Source: a virus. Taken from it: a stretch of DNA of 53,810 nucleotides. The first letter of the stretch is position 1; each line of letters opens with the position of its first letter. The position numbers and the translations under genes are program-made. This document shows positions 38,174 through 46,014 of the stretch, piece after piece. The notes under the pieces are model-generated. The model did no database searches. It was not told the DNA's origin and was given only the letters and a program-made list of their open reading frames with translations. The stretch covers positions 1-53,810 of the IMG/VR virus record IMGVR_UViG_3300044814_000019. One strand, 5' to 3'.

Positions 38174-38584
38174 ATGAATACCAACACCCCCGCCCTTGCC
38201 ACCGTTTACGCTGATCTCGAATCGGTGCTAGCCAAACTGCAGGCCATCGACGCCAATGCGATCGAGAGCGCCAATCTCGTTCCGATGATCAAAGCCGTAC
38301 AGTCGATCGGCGCGTACACCGCAGCGATTGACGCCCAGATCCAAGCACGTGCGATCGGCAACGGCGAGCTGATTCCCGGCGTTGTCGTCAAGGACGCCAT
38401 CGTACATCGCAAGTGGCAGGATGACACTGCCGCTGCGCAGCTCGCGCAAGAGCAGTTCGGCGACGCGGCATTCGATCGCAAGATGAAATCACCGGCCGGC
38501 ATTGAGAAACTCGGCGATGCTGGCAAGTCGTTCGTCGCGGTGGCGAGCTTCAAGCCGGAAGCTGGCAAGCGAGTGGTTTACTGA
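38174..38584 (+). CDS. Free-standing homologue of the DUF2800 C-terminal domain
   Basis: 136 residues. The last ~65 residues (ELIPGVVVKDAIVHRKWQDD, AQEQFGDAAFDRKMKSPAGI, EKLGDAGKSFVAVASFKPEA) align with the C-terminus of the nuclease at 25815 (ILKPGRAFRAWNDQEQA, SPAQAEKLGLAGKQYAAV, HKPEA). The nuclease core and cysteines are absent. It may bind the same partner or DNA as the nuclease. Own promoter and leader. Confidence 0.65.
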   Translation: MNTNTPALATVYADLESVLAKLQAIDANAIESANLVPMIKAVQSIGAYTAAIDAQIQARAIGNGELIPGVVVKDAIVHRKWQDDTAAAQLAQEQFGDAAFDRKMKSPAGIEKLGDAGKSFVAVASFKPEAGKRVVY

Positions 38585-38586
38585 CG

Positions 38587-38766
38587 ATGACCTTTGACAT
38601 AGTGGAAAAGGCGGCAAACTGGCGCGTACACGCATCGTTCAGCAGTAGAGACGAAGCGGAGCGCTATCTGCGTGAAGACTTTTTCAGGTACGCAGAGAGG
38701 AATATCTACTGCGTAAGCAAAGGACTCAGTGTGGACGACTTTGAAATAATCGAGTGCGAAACATGA
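38587..38766 (+). CDS. 59-residue early protein
   Basis: MTFDIVEKAANWRVHASFSS, DEAERYLREDFFRYAERNIY. A small alpha/beta protein, ATGA-coupled to the next gene. Function unknown. Confidence 0.55.
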   Translation: MTFDIVEKAANWRVHASFSSRDEAERYLREDFFRYAERNIYCVSKGLSVDDFEIIECET

Positions 38767-38915
38767 ACATGGACAACGAGCGGCAGCGCACCCTTGAGGC
38801 CAGCATCGAGCGGCTGCGCCAGCGTGCCAAGCGCTTGGCAAAGGACGACACACGCGCTATCGTCGTTGTCGGCATTCTGCTCGGCATTCTGGATTTGCTC
38901 GGAGATGAGCTATGA
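38763..38915 (+). CDS. 50-residue early protein with hydrophobic helix
   Basis: Basic helical N-terminal half (LEASIERLRQRAKRLAKDDT), then a hydrophobic helix (AIVVVGILLGILDLL). ATG overlaps on both sides (38763, 38912). Possibly membrane-attached. Confidence 0.53.
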   Translation: MNMDNERQRTLEASIERLRQRAKRLAKDDTRAIVVVGILLGILDLLGDEL

Positions 38916-38983
38916 ATTGGTGGTTTATCGTTGCGCTGACAGCAAATTTTGTTGCTTGGTATCTTGCGTGGCTGCTCCAATGA
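38912..38983 (+). CDS. 23-residue membrane peptide
   Basis: MNWWFIVALTANFVAWYLAW then LLQ. A single aromatic-rich membrane span, with ATGA overlaps at both ends. Coupling is the only support besides the hydrophobic pattern. Confidence 0.45.
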   Translation: MNWWFIVALTANFVAWYLAWLLQ

Positions 38984-39216
38984 ACATCAAAGAATTCGGC
39001 GCACTCAAAGTCGGCGACAAGATCAGCAATCTCGCCATCGGCGGCTTGAACTGCGGCGAGATTGTCGAATGCACGTCCAGCGGCGTGCGTGTCGTGTGGG
39101 GGCCGCGCCATGATCGCGAGACGCGGTTTTTCTACAGCGTCGTTGGCACGTCTTGGATGCAATGGAGCAGCGTGACACCGCTTGGAGACGTGACACCGCT
39201 TGGAGACGTGCCATGA
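38980..39216 (+). CDS. Early protein, beta-rich, with C-terminal hexapeptide repeat
   Basis: 78 residues starting in an ATGA overlap (MNIKEFGALKVGDKISNLAI). The middle (GGLNCGEIVECTSSGVRVVW) looks like a small SH3-like barrel. Ends with VTPLGD twice, encoded by an 18-bp tandem repeat (39172-39207), then VP. Overlaps the gcrA start by ATGA. Confidence 0.6.
   Translation: MNIKEFGALKVGDKISNLAIGGLNCGEIVECTSSGVRVVWGPRHDRETRFFYSVVGTSWMQWSSVTPLGDVTPLGDVP
39172..39207 (+). repeat. 18-bp tandem repeat (2 copies)
   Basis: GTGACACCGCTTGGAGAC occurs twice in a row, encoding VTPLGD-VTPLGD at the end of the gene before gcrA. It also places GGAG upstream of the gcrA ATG. Confidence 0.85.
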
Positions 39217-39569
39217 CGCTGTGGACCGAGGAACGCGATACGCAGCTCCGCAAGTTGCGCGATCGGGGTTTTACGTTCGATGATATCGCTGCCAAGCTGG
39301 ACACGACTAAGGGCAGCGTCATCGGCAGGGCGGGTAGGCTCGGCCTGCCGAAGCGAGGGCAGCCCGTATGGCGGCACGTCTACCATCGCGCTGTCGCGTC
39401 AACTCCGTTGCTGCCTTCTGTTGGCCCTGTTGCGTTGCTCGACCTGGAGCCGCACCATTGCCGTTGGCCGGTCAATGACGCGCCTTACTTGTTCTGCGCC
39501 GGCACGAAAATCGACGGCAGTTCGTACTGCGAGCATCATTTCGGCGTATCCAGGCGTGGGGTGACATGA
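39213..39569 (+). CDS. gcrA: GcrA-family cell-cycle regulator
   Basis: 118 residues. The N-terminal helix-turn-helix (MTLWTEERDTQLRKLRDRGF, FDDIAAKLDTTKGSVIGRAG, RLGLPKR) and C-terminal part (LDLEPHHCRWPVNDAPYLFC, SSYCEHHFGVS) reproduce GcrA, with its Cys/His set. In alphaproteobacteria GcrA binds sigma70 and activates promoters carrying GANTC sites methylated by CcrM. The phage copy could steer host RNA polymerase to phage promoters or hold the cell in a chosen cycle stage. Last-but-two gene of the rightward early arm; ATGA-coupled. Confidence 0.85.
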   Translation: MTLWTEERDTQLRKLRDRGFTFDDIAAKLDTTKGSVIGRAGRLGLPKRGQPVWRHVYHRAVASTPLLPSVGPVALLDLEPHHCRWPVNDAPYLFCAGTKIDGSSYCEHHFGVSRRGVT

Positions 39570-39598
39570 CTTTGGGTAGTAGATGGAGGATTTACATC

Positions 39599-39796
39599 AT
39601 GTTCAAGCACTACACTGTAGGTGGAAAGTTCGATGCGGATACCCTTAAAGGCAGCATTACGGGGTTGTACGGGCGCATACCGCCAGATCTGCAAAGACTT
39701 GTTCGCAAGATAATGGACTCTCCTAGCATGGACTACGGAGCTATGGAGCTTCTGGACGTGTTTCAAATTGAGTGGAGGGATGAAAACAAGCCGTGA
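39599..39796 (+). CDS. Small early protein
   Basis: 65 residues, start at 39599 (MFKHYTVGGKFDADTLKGSI), with GGAGG 9 bases upstream; ATG 39566 is less supported. Helical C-terminal half (LQRLVRKIMDSPSMDYGAME). Stop overlaps the GTG of the next gene. Function unknown. Confidence 0.6.
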   Translation: MFKHYTVGGKFDADTLKGSITGLYGRIPPDLQRLVRKIMDSPSMDYGAMELLDVFQIEWRDENKP

Positions 39797-40044
39797 AGGA
39801 ACCAGTAAAGCTCGTCACCAAACCGACTGCGAAAGCTGAGATTCGCGACAGCATCATACGGAACTTGCGCGAAGTCCTGGCGCAAGCGGAGGCGGGCGAC
39901 ATCGACGCGGTGATTATACTTGCCCTGCATCCTAATGGCGAGTGGAGCGGTAACGACATTGCCACAACGCGGTTTTCCGAAGTAATCGGGCGGATTGAAA
40001 TCGTAAAACAGCAATGGGTTGCGCAGTACCTGAAAGCACGGTGA
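39793..40044 (+). CDS. Small early protein, GTG start
   Basis: 83 residues from GTG 39793. A long N-terminal helix (KAEIRDSIIRNLREVLAQAE), then a strand-loop segment (VIILALHPNGEWSGNDIATT) and a final helix. Looks like a compact domain of a known uncharacterised type; no assignment. Last gene before the late ejection protein. Confidence 0.6.
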   Translation: MKEPVKLVTKPTAKAEIRDSIIRNLREVLAQAEAGDIDAVIILALHPNGEWSGNDIATTRFSEVIGRIEIVKQQWVAQYLKAR

Positions 40045-40100
40045 CAGCCGGCCCATAACCGTGCTACTGTGTTGCAATTCCTCGCGTTGTTCGCGAGGAA
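40035..40100 (+). other. Two consecutive hairpins between early and late genes
   Basis: AGCACGGT (40035-40042) pairs with ACCGTGCT (40058-40065), and TTCCTCGCG (40078-40086) with CGCGAGGAA (40092-40100, 5-base loop). Neither has a T-run. They lie over the last stop codon of the early genes and the leader of the 1340-residue gene, and may be a factor-dependent terminator or processing site. Confidence 0.6.
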
Positions 40101-40120
40101 GCAGCGCGGAGCACGGCAAA

Positions 40121-43100
40121 ATGGCGGACGACTTCGGTAGCGGGCTGGCGGCACTCGACAATAGCGGCACGCTGCCCGCGAAGATGCCGCAGCCGCAAGG
40201 CAATCCGATTCAACAGTTCGGCAGTTCGCTCGCCAAGATACTGCCCGGGCCGCACTATACGTCCCTGCCCCCCGGCGCGCCCGCGCTCGACCAAGCGGAG
40301 AATCAGCTTAAGCAGCAGGTTGACCGTGCCAGTCAGGTTGCGGCCAATCCGATTGCGCAGCTGTTCGCGCCCGAGCAGGTCCAAGCGGCGCGTAACTTCG
40401 TGCCAAAAGCAGCCGAACAGCTTCGTACGATTGCTCAACAGAAACAGCAGCAGGTGGACATCCAAAAGAGTGCAACTAACTTCGGAATGCCGCAGTCCGC
40501 TCAAAATCCGTTCATGACGAACGACACGATTGATAACTGGCTGCTTGATCAATACAAAGCCGGCGATTTTAGCAAAGCCAACATGCTCAAGGCGCGCGGC
40601 AAAGGCGATTGGGTGCAGGACTTCGCCGGGCAGGCCGTGGACGGCGCCGGGGCCAAGCTCGCAGCGGCAAACGGAGTCATTACGAAGCTGAACGCTGCCG
40701 GCGGCAATCAACCCGCGTACGCGGCCACGCTTCGGAGTCTATCGCCGCAAGAAAAGCAATCCATTACTTCGCTGGGATTGCAAACGATCCCGGAAAAGGC
40801 GTCGGACTGGCAGGATGTTGTACAGCAGCACGGCGCGGCGTTTCTGCAGGCGCAACAGCTCCATTCCCAGGTTAGCCAGAAGCTCGCCAACATCACGAAT
40901 TTTGACGGTACGGTCCCCAAAGACGTGGAATCCGCGTCGCACGGGGACATCCGAATTGGCAGCTCAAACGAGCCCGCCGGCTTCCCCGTTCGCACGCGAT
41001 CAATCGACGGGCAGACAGGCCACGTCGGCCCCAACGGCTCTGTACAGATGGAAAAGTACGGGCTCGCGCCGAAAGTCGGCGGCTGGAATGCTACCAACCC
41101 GGACCGTCTCGCTAAAAACGACAAGATGCTTGCTGGCGACGACGTGAAAGGCGCCATAAATCAGTACAACATCGCCAATAAATTCAAAAACGAAGCGATG
41201 AATCTCGGGATGTACAGCTCATCGGCCGGGTTGGCGTTGCTGAAAGACACGCTTGGCGGCGTCGGCCGCGATGTAGCCGAAAAGTCGGCTGCCGCCGGCA
41301 CGACTGGCTTGTCGCAGATGTTTTCCAACCAAATGGGCGGCGTCGAGGGCTTCATCAACCGAGCAACGAGTGAAATAGCAGCCTACAAGAATTGGGTGGA
41401 TGGCGGTAAGAAAGGCGATCGACCGCGCATGTCGGATCAAACAATGCGCGGGCTCCAATTTATTGCGAACGAAAACTACAACTACGCACAACAGCAAGCG
41501 ACCGGGCGTCTTAGCGGCCCAATGCGTGACGCTGGGCAGATCGGGCGTCCGCTGGAAGATATGCCGCTGGACGCTGATTTGAAAGCCAGCGTCGCGCAGT
41601 ACCACGAAGAAGGCCGCGTAGACGCCATCAACGGCTGGCGTTCGTACCCCAGCATTGTGCGCGGCAATCAGCGCATTTTTTTCCCGCAAGGCTCAAATGT
41701 AAACGGCGCCAGTGCGCCACGACCACCGCTCAATACCGATGGCAGCGCCAATGGTGGAAGTTCCTTGACACCCGTACCGCAGGCGGGGCAGACTGCAGAC
41801 GCTCCTGTGTCAGGCGGGGGCGCATCGCCGAGGCCCGTGCCGTCGCCGTCAGCCTCCCAGCCCAGCAGCGGCACGGGCCAACCTTTCAAAAATCCGCAAG
41901 TCAACGACGCGATTACAAAGGTCTCAGCTGAGACTGGCGTCGATCCCGCCCTCATGCGGCGTTTTGCACAGATCGAGAGCGGCGGTCGGGCTGGCCCCGA
42001 GGCCGATACCGGATCGTACAGAGGCCTATTCAATCTCTCTGTGCCTGAGTTCAACAAGTACGGCGGCGGCGACATTCACAATCCCGAGGACAACGCGCGC
42101 GCCGCTGCGAATAAGTTAAAAGCTGAAGCGGCGCAATTCCAAGCTGCTAACGGGCGACCGCCGACGCCGGCTGAGCAATACTTGGTGCACAATCAAGGCG
42201 CGGCTGGGCTGGCGGCGCACGAGGCTAACCCGGACGCGCCGGCATGGCAGAACATGTACGCGACCGGTGAGGGACGCCAGAAAGGCATAGCTTGGGCCAA
42301 GAAAGCGGTTTGGGGCAACATACCGGACGACGTGAAGGCCAAGTTCCCCGGTGGCGTCGATAGCGTCACCAGCCGACAATTCATAGACGTGTGGCAGGCA
42401 AAGTTCGGAGGCGGGTCTGCGTCAAGTAATGCGCCGGCACCCGCTGCTGACCCGGCGGCCCCGACAAGCTTGACGCCGAGACAGCGCGAAGCCATGGCGC
42501 GCCGCGGGATTGACACGTCAGCGGCGCCGCGAGGATTGACGCCTGAGCAGCAGGCAGCATACTCAGAGCAGATGGCCCAGCAGGGGCGCGACATGGTCGG
42601 TGCCGCCCCCGCAGCACTCGGGACTATCGGCGCACTTGGCGGCGGTGCACTTGGCGGCCCTCCTGGTGCTGTCGCCGGGGGTGCGGCCGGCAGCGGCGCC
42701 GGCCAAGTGTTGAAAGACTACGTACAAGGCAACGCTCAGAGCCCGGCCAAGATTGCTGAGCAGGCCGCGCTTGGCGGTGTGCTCGGTGTTGCGTCGGCGG
42801 CACGGCCAGTCCTGGCAGCCGCGGGCCGCGTCGTCGGCAGCGGTGCGATCGAAGCCGGCACGAAGGCGGCCGAAGGTGGTAGCGGTCCTGAGATAGTTGA
42901 CGCGGGATTGCGCGGTGCGGCCGAAGGTCTCGGCGGCGAAGCGCTGGGGCGCTTCGTTTCGTCGGGCGGCGCGGCGATGTACAAGGCGGTGTCGCGCTAC
43001 ACGACGCCGGCGCAGCAAGAATTGATGGACCATGCTGGCAAGCTCGCAGCGGCGCGCGAAGTGCTGAAAACCGAGCAACCTAAATTGCCCGGCGATACGG

Positions 43101-44143
43101 GGCCTAATCCGAAATACGAAGCCGCGAAAAAGCAGGCGGACGATGCAACAGCGGCGATTAAAGCCGACCATGGGCAAAATCCTGATGATGTGGTTCATGC
43201 GTATGAACAAGCAACGTCCGGCGTGTCGGCCGGGGAAGCGGCAGTCATGCGCAAGGCTGCGAGTGAAAAAGCCGCTACGTCACAGGGCTACAATCAGCTA
43301 CGCCAAGACGCACGCGATGCCGGCGTCGGAGCGCCGAAGTCCAATCAACCGACGCCTAACGGCCCGCTTGCGCAGATCCGTACCGCAGAAAACCCGACGG
43401 GCGTGGTCGAGGCTAAATTTGCACCCGATGCGCAGCACGCCGAAATGCTGATTAAAGCGCCCGCTAAAGATTGGGGCGAAAAGTGGCAGCAATTGCAGAA
43501 TGCTGGTAGCGAATTGATCCAGAAGCGCATGGCGTTTCTGCAAAACGGCGATCGGCCAAGCGCAGACGCGATGGATGGCATCTTCCAAGGCGTACGGAAC
43601 CAGCAAAAGGCAGCGGCGGAATACGTATTCGGCGCGAAGAAAGGCGGTGAAGTCATCAGTCGGCTTGAAAATCTGGATCAGCGTTATGCTAAGGTCATGA
43701 ATGCGACGCAGGGGATGGACTACGGCAAAATGCGGAGTGTAATTCAGGCCGGCAACACGCCGGAACGTCGCGCGCTGGAAAAGAACTTCAAGGCGTTCGC
43801 GGGCGACGATCCTTCGGCCATGCGTGCGTTCAATGCAATGAAAGCTGGCGCGAAGGGGCGCTTGACCGACGAAGCCAAGTTGATGGTCCCGCTTATTACG
43901 GCTGAAAGTTTGGCGCACTTCGGCGGCATTCCGACTTTCGGCGTCATAAGCGCGGCGGTTGGCGGTCATCGCCTATACAAAGTCATGCAGCAGTTCATGA
44001 ACGCCAAAGTGCTCGGGCGGCCGGTCAAATTCAGAGATTTTTTCAATCGAGAACTGCAGTCGAGCGGTGCCGGACAGGCCGTCAGGGGCGCAGTACAGCG
44101 CGGCGCCGTACAAGGTGACGCGCTGGCCGGCGTCTCGCCATAA
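40121..44143 (+). CDS. Giant ejection protein with lytic transglycosylase domain
   Basis: 1340 residues from ATG 40121 (GGAG at 9 bases; 40061 is rejected, being within a hairpin leader). Residues ~600-770 form a soluble-lytic-transglycosylase-like domain: DPALMRRFAQIESGGRAGPE (catalytic Glu in QIESGG), DTGSYRGLFNLSVPEFNKYG, QYLVHNQGAAGLAAH, GVDSVTSRQFIDVWQAKFGG. Before it lies a Gln-rich helical region; after it a Gly/Ala-rich hydrophobic segment (GTIGALGGGALGGPPGAVAG), then long coiled coils. This matches internal core/ejection proteins such as T7 gp16 or P22 gp16, which open the cell wall and conduct DNA at infection. Confidence 0.83.
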   Translation: MADDFGSGLAALDNSGTLPAKMPQPQGNPIQQFGSSLAKILPGPHYTSLPPGAPALDQAENQLKQQVDRASQVAANPIAQLFAPEQVQAARNFVPKAAEQLRTIAQQKQQQVDIQKSATNFGMPQSAQNPFMTNDTIDNWLLDQYKAGDFSKANMLKARGKGDWVQDFAGQAVDGAGAKLAAANGVITKLNAAGGNQPAYAATLRSLSPQEKQSITSLGLQTIPEKASDWQDVVQQHGAAFLQAQQLHSQVSQKLANITNFDGTVPKDVESASHGDIRIGSSNEPAGFPVRTRSIDGQTGHVGPNGSVQMEKYGLAPKVGGWNATNPDRLAKNDKMLAGDDVKGAINQYNIANKFKNEAMNLGMYSSSAGLALLKDTLGGVGRDVAEKSAAAGTTGLSQMFSNQMGGVEGFINRATSEIAAYKNWVDGGKKGDRPRMSDQTMRGLQFIANENYNYAQQQATGRLSGPMRDAGQIGRPLEDMPLDADLKASVAQYHEEGRVDAINGWRSYPSIVRGNQRIFFPQGSNVNGASAPRPPLNTDGSANGGSSLTPVPQAGQTADAPVSGGGASPRPVPSPSASQPSSGTGQPFKNPQVNDAITKVSAETGVDPALMRRFAQIESGGRAGPEADTGSYRGLFNLSVPEFNKYGGGDIHNPEDNARAAANKLKAEAAQFQAANGRPPTPAEQYLVHNQGAAGLAAHEANPDAPAWQNMYATGEGRQKGIAWAKKAVWGNIPDDVKAKFPGGVDSVTSRQFIDVWQAKFGGGSASSNAPAPAADPAAPTSLTPRQREAMARRGIDTSAAPRGLTPEQQAAYSEQMAQQGRDMVGAAPAALGTIGALGGGALGGPPGAVAGGAAGSGAGQVLKDYVQGNAQSPAKIAEQAALGGVLGVASAARPVLAAAGRVVGSGAIEAGTKAAEGGSGPEIVDAGLRGAAEGLGGEALGRFVSSGGAAMYKAVSRYTTPAQQELMDHAGKLAAAREVLKTEQPKLPGDTGPNPKYEAAKKQADDATAAIKADHGQNPDDVVHAYEQATSGVSAGEAAVMRKAASEKAATSQGYNQLRQDARDAGVGAPKSNQPTPNGPLAQIRTAENPTGVVEAKFAPDAQHAEMLIKAPAKDWGEKWQQLQNAGSELIQKRMAFLQNGDRPSADAMDGIFQGVRNQQKAAAEYVFGAKKGGEVISRLENLDQRYAKVMNATQGMDYGKMRSVIQAGNTPERRALEKNFKAFAGDDPSAMRAFNAMKAGAKGRLTDEAKLMVPLITAESLAHFGGIPTFGVISAAVGGHRLYKVMQQFMNAKVLGRPVKFRDFFNRELQSSGAGQAVRGAVQRGAVQGDALAGVSP

Positions 44144-44151
44144 GGTACGCA

Positions 44152-44460
44152 ATGTTTCCGTGGCTGTTCACGCAAAAACCAAAAGCGACGGCGCCACGCG
44201 AGGTCATGCTGGATCGGTTGCGAGAAGGCGTACCATCGGAGTTAGCGGCTCGCGCCGCTGGCATCGAATGGAGCGCGGTAAAAGACGACCCTGAAATAGA
44301 CAAGGCACTCGCCGAAGGTGAAATACTACTGTTCGAACGAGCGCGTGACAGTGGCGTTACCGGCGTCGTACGCGCGGCGCTCAGGAACGAGACGAAGTCG
44401 TGGGTCCCCAAAGCTGAAGCGCCGCTAGGACTCAGTTTAGAAGACTATTTGCGTGATTAA
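44152..44460 (+). CDS. Helix-turn-helix protein, candidate small terminase
   Basis: 102 residues. An N-terminal HTH-like section (MLDRLREGVPSELAARAAGI), followed by a helix (DPEIDKALAEGEILLFERAR) in the order typical of small terminase subunits, and a C-terminal acidic tail. It is not next to terL, so the assignment is tentative. Its 3' end overlaps the convergent HNH gene by 29 bp. Confidence 0.45.
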   Translation: MFPWLFTQKPKATAPREVMLDRLREGVPSELAARAAGIEWSAVKDDPEIDKALAEGEILLFERARDSGVTGVVRAALRNETKSWVPKAEAPLGLSLEDYLRD

Positions 44461-44956
44461 GGGGTATCCAACCTGTTTTATCGTTCTTTCTTCGGTTGCA
44501 TGTTATGCACGCCCAAACTAAGTTGTTTTCAGTGTGTTTGCCGCCTTTAGATACTGGCGCTATATGATCTAACTCGCCTTCACCATGCAGCGCTGAACCA
44601 CAGTACGCGCACTTATCGTTTTGTGACGCACGGAGCGCGTCAAGAAAATGCTTATCAACAGCGCTGGTTTCTTTTTCAGCCGCGCGCCTTCTGTGTCGCT
44701 GTTTAGCGTTTTTAGCTTTCGCAGCGGCGGGATTTGACGTACGCCATAGTTTTTCACTGGTACTTTGTTTTTCGGGATTGTTATGACGCCAGCGATTATT
44801 AATGGTGCGTTTCTTTTCAAGGTTGCCGACGCGCCAACGTTCTTTGCTCGCGCGAGCGCAAGGCACGCACAGCTTTTTATTGGCTGCCGCGTAACGCAAC
44901 GTGCCGCCGCAGTTACGGCAGGGTTTCCCATGGAAGTGTTTGTTTTGGTTTTTCAT
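44432..44956 (-). CDS. HNH endonuclease (zinc-finger type)
   Basis: 174 residues from ATG 44956. N-terminal zinc-binding PCRNCGGTLRY and LCVPCARAS, a basic linker (RRRAAEKE), then the HNH core: KCAYCGSALHGEGELDHIAP, VSKGGKHTENNLVWACITCN, RRKNDKTG. A typical McrA-like/phage homing enzyme. It begins inside the preceding small gene (44-bp overlap) and runs past the end of the convergent gene, as a recently inserted element might. Confidence 0.8.
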   Translation of the reverse strand: MKNQNKHFHGKPCRNCGGTLRYAAANKKLCVPCARASKERWRVGNLEKKRTINNRWRHNNPEKQSTSEKLWRTSNPAAAKAKNAKQRHRRRAAEKETSAVDKHFLDALRASQNDKCAYCGSALHGEGELDHIAPVSKGGKHTENNLVWACITCNRRKNDKTGWIPLNHANSLLN

Positions 44957-45062
44957 CTTTTTGCGTTTTAAGCATGTACGGCGCAACGTTGTTGGCGTCG
45001 CGTTTGAGAAATGTAGGGATTTCGAGGCTGTCCCGTACAGGTGACTTCTCCCAGGGCATCAT
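44913..45062 (-). CDS. 49-residue protein overlapping the HNH start
   Basis: Start at 45062 (MMPWEKSPVRDSLEIPTFLK), GGAG about 10 bases upstream. Pro/Lys-rich; PWEK...EIPTFLKRD looks like a short interaction peptide. The C-terminal half overlaps the HNH gene, so it may have been longer or altered before HNH insertion. Confidence 0.55.
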   Translation of the reverse strand: MMPWEKSPVRDSLEIPTFLKRDANNVAPYMLKTQKDEKPKQTLPWETLP

Positions 45063-45169
45063 ATGTGTGCGTCTCCAGTCTGCCGTACGGACATGCACAG
45101 ATAACGCCGTTTACAAACCTGCGTCAACCCACTAAATGTATGACATGCGCCCATCTGAAAAACTAGCCC

Positions 45170-45198
45170 TTGCGGTATGACATTTTACCCGCTAGCTT
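45170..45198 (+). promoter_or_regulatory. Probable promoter of the virion/tail operon
   Basis: TTGCGG (45170-45175), 17 bp, TAGCTT (45193-45198). Upstream lies AATGTATGACA (45135-45145) and a second GGTATGACA (45174-45182). The 178-bp gap 45063-45240 shows nothing else. Confidence 0.45.
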
Positions 45199-45240
45199 CT
45201 TGTCCATTGATTTCCTTTTGCTAATCGAAAGGCAGCTCCA

Positions 45241-45978
45241 ATGTTCAATATCGTAAACGCCGGCCAGCTCGGAGGCGGTTACCGCCATTACTCCGGTTTG
45301 CTGCCACTCACGCCCGGTGACGGCGGACCGCAGGCGCAAGCGTCTGTCCGTGTGTTCCACATCCCCGCAGCCAACGCAGCGGCGATTTTTCGGGGCGATA
45401 TCGTCGTAATGGCGTCGGGCTCAATCGGCACGCCAGGCGCGGCCGACCTGCCTCAAAACATCGGTACGCCGGCAACGCCGTCCGTCGTCATCGGCAACGG
45501 CGGCGGTACGTTGCTCGGCAACGCATCCATGGTTGCGAACATCACTCGTTGGGTGCCTGGTGACACGACCAGCGTCATTGCCGGCGTCGTTGTGGGTTGG
45601 GGGCCGATCACGCTGTACCAAGCGAAAAACGGTTTTCAGTACGCGCCGGCATCCACCGAGTGCTGGGCATTTGTCGAAACCGATCCGGCGCTTGAAATGA
45701 GCTGCACCATGCCGACCGTGCCGGGCACTGCGTTCAATCTCGATCTTCAATCCGGCATCGACTTGAAGGCCAATGCCGGGCAGCAATCGACGCGCTTTGG
45801 CATTTCGGGTGTGTCGCTCGACCCGGCGACCATCGCGACCACGTCCACGCTGCCACTTCGCATCCTCGACAGCGGCCAGCAAATCGGCAACGATCCGACT
45901 GCTGCCGGCTTCGTCGCCCGCGTTCAGTTCAACCTTTCTCGCCACTACAGGGGCGGCGCCGGCTTCGTCGCCGACTAG
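45241..45978 (+). CDS. Virion structural protein
   Basis: 245 residues; AAAGG precedes the ATG. The layout (N-terminal GGGYRHYSGLLPLTPGDG; VRVFHIPAANAAAIFRGDIV; TSVIAGVVVGWGPITLYQAK; WAFVETDP) follows a common phage capsid-surface/virion protein family ('GFRPV... Y.I....a..f.GD.V'). Ends SRHYRGGAGFVAD. First gene of the rightward late operon. Confidence 0.68.
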   Translation: MFNIVNAGQLGGGYRHYSGLLPLTPGDGGPQAQASVRVFHIPAANAAAIFRGDIVVMASGSIGTPGAADLPQNIGTPATPSVVIGNGGGTLLGNASMVANITRWVPGDTTSVIAGVVVGWGPITLYQAKNGFQYAPASTECWAFVETDPALEMSCTMPTVPGTAFNLDLQSGIDLKANAGQQSTRFGISGVSLDPATIATTSTLPLRILDSGQQIGNDPTAAGFVARVQFNLSRHYRGGAGFVAD

Positions 45979-46014
45979 CCCGCTACGCAGTCACAGGAAC
46001 GAAGGGACATCACA

